From Psychrilyobacter sp. (GTDB lineage: Bacteria; Fusobacteriota; Fusobacteriia; Fusobacteriales; Fusobacteriaceae), in contig JAGLEA010000031.1 in the NCBI GenBank assembly GCA_023145315.1, positions 1-10,443 of the forward strand: a stretch of 10,443 nucleotides of DNA. The letters run 5' to 3'. The notes under the pieces were generated by a model. That model saw only the letters and a program-made list of their open reading frames with translations. It was not told the origin of the DNA and did no database searches. Each line of letters opens with the position of its first letter. Position 1 is the stretch's first letter. Of the stretch, positions 6,206 to 10,443 are shown one piece after another. Made by a program: the position numbers and the translations under genes.

Positions 6206-7078
6206 TTATATTATAATAAATTTTTCAACTCTATTTTTTTCTAGAACTTCTAAGATTTCTTTTAAATCTTCATCTGTAGGAGTTTCTATATTTAATAATT
6301 CTTTTTTTAGTATCTCCTTTCTTACACCTATTTTTCTATATTTTATTATTTTATACATAATATTTTCTACTTTATTTTTAGAATTTATATCACCTATTAT
6401 CTCAGATACTTTGTCTACAGTTTCCATATTATCTAATATTTTAGGAACTATTACAGTTCTTACTTCATATAACTTCCCTGATTCTCCTAAAAATTTTAAG
6501 TTCTTAATCACATTTTTATTTTCGTTTTCAACTAAATATTTATGTGTATTTCCATCCCATACTTTTACATCTAGCATAAATTTATCTGTTACTTCTAGAA
6601 ACTTCCTGTATCTTTCTTTAGAAAGGTCCACCCCACCATTTGTATCTACAAAAGTAGTTAGTCCTAATTTTTTCACTTCTACAAAAAGTTTAGTTATAAA
6701 TTCATAATATAGAGTTGCCTCACCACCACTAACCGTAATCCCACGAATAAATTTACTAACTTTTTTTATCTCTTCTACTAACTCTTCTATAGAGACATCT
6801 CGTGTTTTAGGAGTTGAATTTCTATCACATAGCTCTATGCAATGGTCACATTCTATACACACTTTTTCATCCCATAAAACTTTAGAGTCCACTAATTTTA
6901 ATGCTCCTACAGGACATCCTTCTACACATAAAGCACAATTATTACAAATATTTATAGTTTCAGGATTGTGACAATATAAACAATTATAGTTACAACCTTG
7001 AAAAAATATACTCATCCTATTTCCAGGTCCATCTACATTTGAAAATTTAATTATTTTATTTATCTTCACTCGCTTCAT
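6206..7078 (-). CDS. yjjW: Glycyl radical enzyme activase YjjW (radical SAM)
   Basis: This 290-residue cytosolic radical-SAM enzyme is expected to take hydrogen from the glycine of YjjI, creating the stable glycyl radical. The cluster motif CNYNCLYC gives C29, C33 and C36 (CX3CX2C). Two further ferredoxin-like [4Fe-4S] motifs follow: C45, C48, C51, C55 and C74, C77, C80, C84. This insert is typical of activases other than that of pyruvate formate-lyase. VSGGEAT at 116-122 is the SAM-binding GGE motif, and DVKVWD (170-175) matches the activase core. The length fits YjjW (E. coli about 287). GAGG at 7085-7088 precedes the ATG by six bases. The gene starts 12 bases after the yjjI stop, so substrate enzyme and activase are made together. 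Confidence 0.93.
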   Translation of the reverse strand: MKRVKINKIIKFSNVDGPGNRMSIFFQGCNYNCLYCHNPETINICNNCALCVEGCPVGALKLVDSKVLWDEKVCIECDHCIELCDRNSTPKTRDVSIEELVEEIKKVSKFIRGITVSGGEATLYYEFITKLFVEVKKLGLTTFVDTNGGVDLSKERYRKFLEVTDKFMLDVKVWDGNTHKYLVENENKNVIKNLKFLGESGKLYEVRTVIVPKILDNMETVDKVSEIIGDINSKNKVENIMYKIIKYRKIGVRKEILKKELLNIETPTDEDLKEILEVLEKNRVEKFIII

Positions 7079-7090
7079 AAATGACCTCTT

Positions 7091-8587
7091 TTATTTTCTT
7101 AACTTTCTTTCTAGTGCTCGACCATTGTCCCTTGCACCTTTTCCTAAATTTGTCGTATCTCTCAGTACTACTTTTCCTGTATCTAATTTTTCCATCTCTG
7201 ATTTCTTTACTAAATACCCTGTAACTCTCACTACATCACAATCACTACCATACATAGAGAAAAACCTTAATCCCATATTAAAACTTCCCTTTATTATATC
7301 TAATATTGCTTGTGGATTTTTTTTATACGTTTCATCAAAAGCATATATATCGCCTATTCCACTTGCAAAATATTTATGAAATGGTGAAGATTGTACAATA
7401 TGATCAAATATTTCTGGCTCCTCACCAATAGGAATTCTACATCCTGGACTCTCACCTTCATCAGTATCTATTCCAACTTGTGAGTGTAGGAGATGCTTTC
7501 TATCTTCTACAAAATATTTACATCTATGATTTTTTATGATTTTTGTTAATAGTTTTACTATTTCCATTCCTAGTTCATTAGCTATTTGACTTTCACCAAA
7601 TCGTCCTTCTATTTTTTCTAATTCCATTAAATGATTTACACACTCTGCTAGTCCTACCATCCCGAATAACCCTGTAAATTTTTCTTTTTTAATAAACTCT
7701 TCTTCTACTAAAAAATTTACTTTAAAAAACACTGATTCTTCAGTAAGGAATCTAATTCTCTCGTCTATATATTTTAACATTTCTTTAGCTAACTCAGGTA
7801 AAACTTCTTCTAAAAAATTTACTTTACTTTTTGATGTTTTAGCTAATTTTCCAAGCCTTACTCTTACTAATGTATGAGCTCCACCACCAACTTCTAACCC
7901 ATTATAGCAACTTACTATTCCATATTCATTACCATCAAAATCATCACGATACATCTTATCTAAAGCAAAACTAGGTTTTGCTGTAACAAGTGCAGTATTT
8001 ATCGATTCGATAGCTAATTTATTTGTAGTTTCCTCACTATACTTTAGTGAAAGATTTGGAGTTGGCAGTTCTAATTCTCTCATTGCTTTTAATATCAACA
8101 TTCCAGATAGTGTTTCTCGGGGTCCGATATTTGCATGACAAAATGAATCTGTTATAGTTGTATCTATATGCTTTAAAAATATTTTTATAGCTCTATATGC
8201 TTCTTCTTCATTTTCCTTATTTACAAATTCTTCTAATAGATAATCTATGTTTCCTAAATATACAGGCATTGTTGTAATTGATGGAACATGTTTATAAAAC
8301 ATCAACAAGTTATTAATAGCTTCCCAAATATCTGTAGGAGGAGTTATATTTAAAAACTTACATCCCTCTTTTATAAACTTATTATAATCTGGTAATATAT
8401 ACCGCGGTCTATATGGGGCATTTCCTTCAAATAAATCACATATTATTCCCTCTTCTATATATTGTCTTACATAATCAGTCATCTCTAAAACTTCTATGCT
8501 ATTTTCAGCAACACGGGCTAGTCCTAAGACTCTTTGTTCAAAAGTTATATGTTTATTTTTTATAAGATTTAATACATCTTCTCTCAT
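7091..8587 (-). CDS. yjjI: YjjI-family glycyl radical enzyme of unassigned function
   Basis: This 498-residue anaerobic radical enzyme is of the YjjI type, shorter than the roughly 750-850 residues of pyruvate formate-lyase and the diol dehydratases. The glycyl radical site is RVTGY (454-458), so G457 carries the radical; 41 residues follow it. The likely thiyl cysteine is C227 in EYGIVSCYNG, which aligns by eye with the pyruvate formate-lyase loop containing its cysteine pair; here the pair is Ser-Cys. The CxE motif of the dehydratase branch is absent. Other conserved-looking segments are SFCHANIGPRETLSG (148-162), GLFGMVGLAECVNHL (306-320) and GESPGCRIPIGEEP (378-391). AGGAAG at 8594-8599 lies six bases before the ATG. 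The adjacent activase gene supports a working system. To my knowledge the physiological reaction is not established. Confidence 0.93.
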   Translation of the reverse strand: MREDVLNLIKNKHITFEQRVLGLARVAENSIEVLEMTDYVRQYIEEGIICDLFEGNAPYRPRYILPDYNKFIKEGCKFLNITPPTDIWEAINNLLMFYKHVPSITTMPVYLGNIDYLLEEFVNKENEEEAYRAIKIFLKHIDTTITDSFCHANIGPRETLSGMLILKAMRELELPTPNLSLKYSEETTNKLAIESINTALVTAKPSFALDKMYRDDFDGNEYGIVSCYNGLEVGGGAHTLVRVRLGKLAKTSKSKVNFLEEVLPELAKEMLKYIDERIRFLTEESVFFKVNFLVEEEFIKKEKFTGLFGMVGLAECVNHLMELEKIEGRFGESQIANELGMEIVKLLTKIIKNHRCKYFVEDRKHLLHSQVGIDTDEGESPGCRIPIGEEPEIFDHIVQSSPFHKYFASGIGDIYAFDETYKKNPQAILDIIKGSFNMGLRFFSMYGSDCDVVRVTGYLVKKSEMEKLDTGKVVLRDTTNLGKGARDNGRALERKLRK

Positions 8588-8611
8588 TCTACACTTCCTA
8601 ATATTAGAATT

Positions 8612-10342
8612 TTATACAAATCCGTGAAATTCAGAGTTATATAATTTTTCATATCTACCCTTTTTCTCTATTAATTCCTCATGAGTTCCCTTTTCCTGGA
8701 TACCATCTTTATCTAGGTAGACAATTGTATCTGAATTTTTAATTGTTGTTAATCTATGTGCTATTGTTAGAGTTGTTCTTCCCACCGATAATTTAGCTAG
8801 TGACTCTTGGATATATCTTTCGGTTTGATTATCTAGTGCACTAGTTGCTTCATCTAAAATTAATATTTTCGGGTTTTTCAAAAATATTCTAGCAATAGAT
8901 ATTCTTTGTTTTTGTCCTCCTGATAGTTTCACTCCTCTCTCTCCTACTAGAGTATCAAAACCTTCAGATAGTTCCTCTATAAATTCTGTTGCATTTGCCA
9001 TTTCTGCTGCTTTTTTTATCTCCTCTAGAGTTGCACCGATCTTTCCAAAACCTATATTTTCTTTTATAGAACCATGGAATAAATAAACATCTTGTTGTAC
9101 AATTCCAATATTTTTACGAAGTGAATTTTGTGTGATATTTTTTACATCTATACCATCTATCTCTATAGCTCCACTCGTCACATCATAAAACCTAGGTAGA
9201 AGGCTACAAATTGTTGACTTTCCTGCTCCACTAGGTCCTACTAGTGCTACTTTTTCTCCTACTTTTATATCTAAATCATAGTTTGTTAATATCTTCTCAC
9301 CATCATTATAAGAAAAATCAATATTTCTGAAACTTATATTTCCTCTGACATCTTTTAATTCCACGGCATTCTTACTGTCTTTAATATCTGGATCTATCCC
9401 CATTAACTCTAGATACCTTTCATATCCTACCATTCCTTGCTGGAACATCTCCAAAAATGTTACAAATCTCTTTATAGGATCTAAAAATCTATTTACAAAT
9501 AATAAAAATGCTATCAATATACCTATAGTCATCTCACCACTCATTACCATATTTCCACCAATAACTAGTATTAATATTTGGATTCCACCAGAGAATAGAC
9601 CTGCTCCACTAGTTAGTCGACTGATTGGTCTAAATGCTTTCATCATGGTATCAGCTACATTTTTATTGTGTTTATCAAAACTTTTATTACTGCTCTTTTC
9701 ATTACCAAAAGCTTTTACTACTCTAATTCCTGCTATATTATCTTCTAAATTAGAATTTACATCTGCTGAAACTTCACGATAACTTTTAAATGCTTTTTTC
9801 ATTTTTTTATTTTGCATAATAACAAAATAAAGAAAAAATGGTAATACTGAAAATACTATTATAGTTAGAGTTACATTTAGATTTACCATAAGAATAAAAG
9901 AACCTATAAAAGTAACAACAATTATAAACAGATCTTCTGGTCCGTGATGTGCTAACTCAGAAATCACTTCTAAATCACCCATAACTCTAGACATCAATGT
10001 TCCTGTTTTAACATTATCAAAGTATGAGAGAGATAGTTTTTGGATATGTCTAAATAATTTATTTCTCATATCATATCTTATTCTAACACCCATTTTATGC
10101 CCATAATATGTAACTATATAGGCAAAAACAGCTCTAAATATTTGCAATACTCCTAATATTACTACAAGAACTATAAAAAAGTGATAGTTCTTATTTGGCA
10201 GTTCTACATCAATTATCCTCTGTGTGAATATCGGGAAGGCTAGATCTATCATGGCCATTAAAAATGCACTGGTAAAGTCTAGTACAAATAATTTTTTGTG
10301 GGGTTTAAAGTGTTGGGCAAGTCCTTTTATTTTTTCTATCAT
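8612..10342 (-). CDS. ABC exporter half-transporter (membrane domain fused to ATPase)
   Basis: This 576-residue type IV ABC exporter subunit of the MsbA/LmrA/multidrug kind acts as a dimer in the inner membrane; its cargo (lipid, drug or peptide) cannot be told. An N-terminal six-helix domain spans about 17-300, with clear helices near 17-40, 54-79, 136-153, 158-175, 250-267 and 272-290. The nucleotide-binding domain follows, with Walker A GPSGAGKST (369-377), Q-loop Q416/Q417, an ERGVKLSGGQ signature (468-477), Walker B ILILDE (493-498) and H529. The ATG at 10342 was chosen over an in-frame ATG at 10381 because GGAGG lies five bases before it and the upstream codons lack a site. There is no peptidase domain. 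It is the first visible gene of the minus-strand operon and ends 24 bases before yjjI. Confidence 0.9.
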   Translation of the reverse strand: MIEKIKGLAQHFKPHKKLFVLDFTSAFLMAMIDLAFPIFTQRIIDVELPNKNYHFFIVLVVILGVLQIFRAVFAYIVTYYGHKMGVRIRYDMRNKLFRHIQKLSLSYFDNVKTGTLMSRVMGDLEVISELAHHGPEDLFIIVVTFIGSFILMVNLNVTLTIIVFSVLPFFLYFVIMQNKKMKKAFKSYREVSADVNSNLEDNIAGIRVVKAFGNEKSSNKSFDKHNKNVADTMMKAFRPISRLTSGAGLFSGGIQILILVIGGNMVMSGEMTIGILIAFLLFVNRFLDPIKRFVTFLEMFQQGMVGYERYLELMGIDPDIKDSKNAVELKDVRGNISFRNIDFSYNDGEKILTNYDLDIKVGEKVALVGPSGAGKSTICSLLPRFYDVTSGAIEIDGIDVKNITQNSLRKNIGIVQQDVYLFHGSIKENIGFGKIGATLEEIKKAAEMANATEFIEELSEGFDTLVGERGVKLSGGQKQRISIARIFLKNPKILILDEATSALDNQTERYIQESLAKLSVGRTTLTIAHRLTTIKNSDTIVYLDKDGIQEKGTHEELIEKKGRYEKLYNSEFHGFV

Positions 10343-10443
10343 TGTTACCTCCATAATTTTTCTTGTTTTTTCTTCTATCATAACATTTTTTTTATTAACT
10401 TTATATCTAATTTTATAGTTTCAAATGTATTCTCGTTCTTATA
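10343..10443 (-). promoter_or_regulatory. Leader region of the exporter-yjjIW-lol operon
   Basis: These roughly 100 very AT-rich bases precede the exporter start. The GGAGG ribosome binding site at 10348-10352 is clear. A TTGAAA hexamer (minus strand, near 10419-10424) and several TATAAA-like strings could form a promoter, but none pair at ideal spacing. Because the window ends here, it is unclear whether the operon begins at this point or continues upstream. Confidence 0.35.

Noticed and set aside
6210..6215. Perfect TATAAT on the minus strand before the Lol permease gene, as an internal promoter
   Set aside because: It lies within the last AT-rich codons of yjjW and its neighbourhood, and no -35 hexamer sits at 16-18 bases; the nearest TTGAAA is only seven bases away.
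6141..6707. Long plus-strand open frame opposite yjjW
   Set aside because: It is antisense to a well-supported radical-SAM gene, is rich in Phe, Ser and Leu as expected from the complement of AT-rich coding DNA, and has no recognisable domain or ribosome binding site.
7091..8587. Pyruvate formate-lyase identity for the glycyl radical enzyme
   Set aside because: It is far too short, lacks the adjacent Cys-Cys pair, and is paired with an activase carrying two extra ferredoxin motifs, which pyruvate formate-lyase activase lacks.
10343..10381. Upstream ATG at 10381 as start of the ABC exporter
   Set aside because: No ribosome binding site precedes it, and the 13 extra residues are charged and atypical. 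The ATG at 10342 has GGAGG at good spacing.

Overview
The window is AT-rich and densely coded. It suggests a strictly or facultatively anaerobic, low-GC bacterium with an outer membrane. A glycyl radical enzyme and its radical-SAM activase imply anaerobic life, because such enzymes are destroyed by oxygen once activated. A Lol-type lipoprotein-release ABC pair implies a diderm envelope. Together with the codon bias and the YfcC-type permease, this fits Fusobacteriota best (inference); a diderm Firmicute is a less likely alternative.

Layout. Positions 1 to about 660 hold the 3' part of an IS3-family insertion sequence, cut by the window edge, whose transposase has an intact DDE catalytic core. 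Just beyond it and convergent with it lies a full-length YfcC-family permease gene on the minus strand (691-2202). A 371-bp divergent intergenic region (2203-2573) carries a CRP/FNR-like palindrome and promoter-like elements. Two tandem, overlapping TtcA-like PP-loop genes follow on the plus strand (2574-4203) and end at a strong bidirectional terminator (4202-4246).

From the right edge to that terminator, five tightly spaced minus-strand genes form a probable operon. In transcription order they are an MsbA/LmrA-like exporter half-transporter, yjjI (glycyl radical enzyme), yjjW (its activase), a LolC/LolE-type permease and lolD. YjjW should install the glycyl radical on YjjI. The permease and LolD should together form an inner-membrane complex that extracts lipoproteins toward the outer membrane. 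Why a glycyl radical enzyme sits between two unrelated ABC systems is not evident.

No rRNA, tRNA, CRISPR array or phage genes were seen. The least-understood parts are the YjjI/YjjW pair, which as far as I know has no firmly assigned reaction, and the diverged TtcA-like pair. I do not see an entirely new multi-gene system here.
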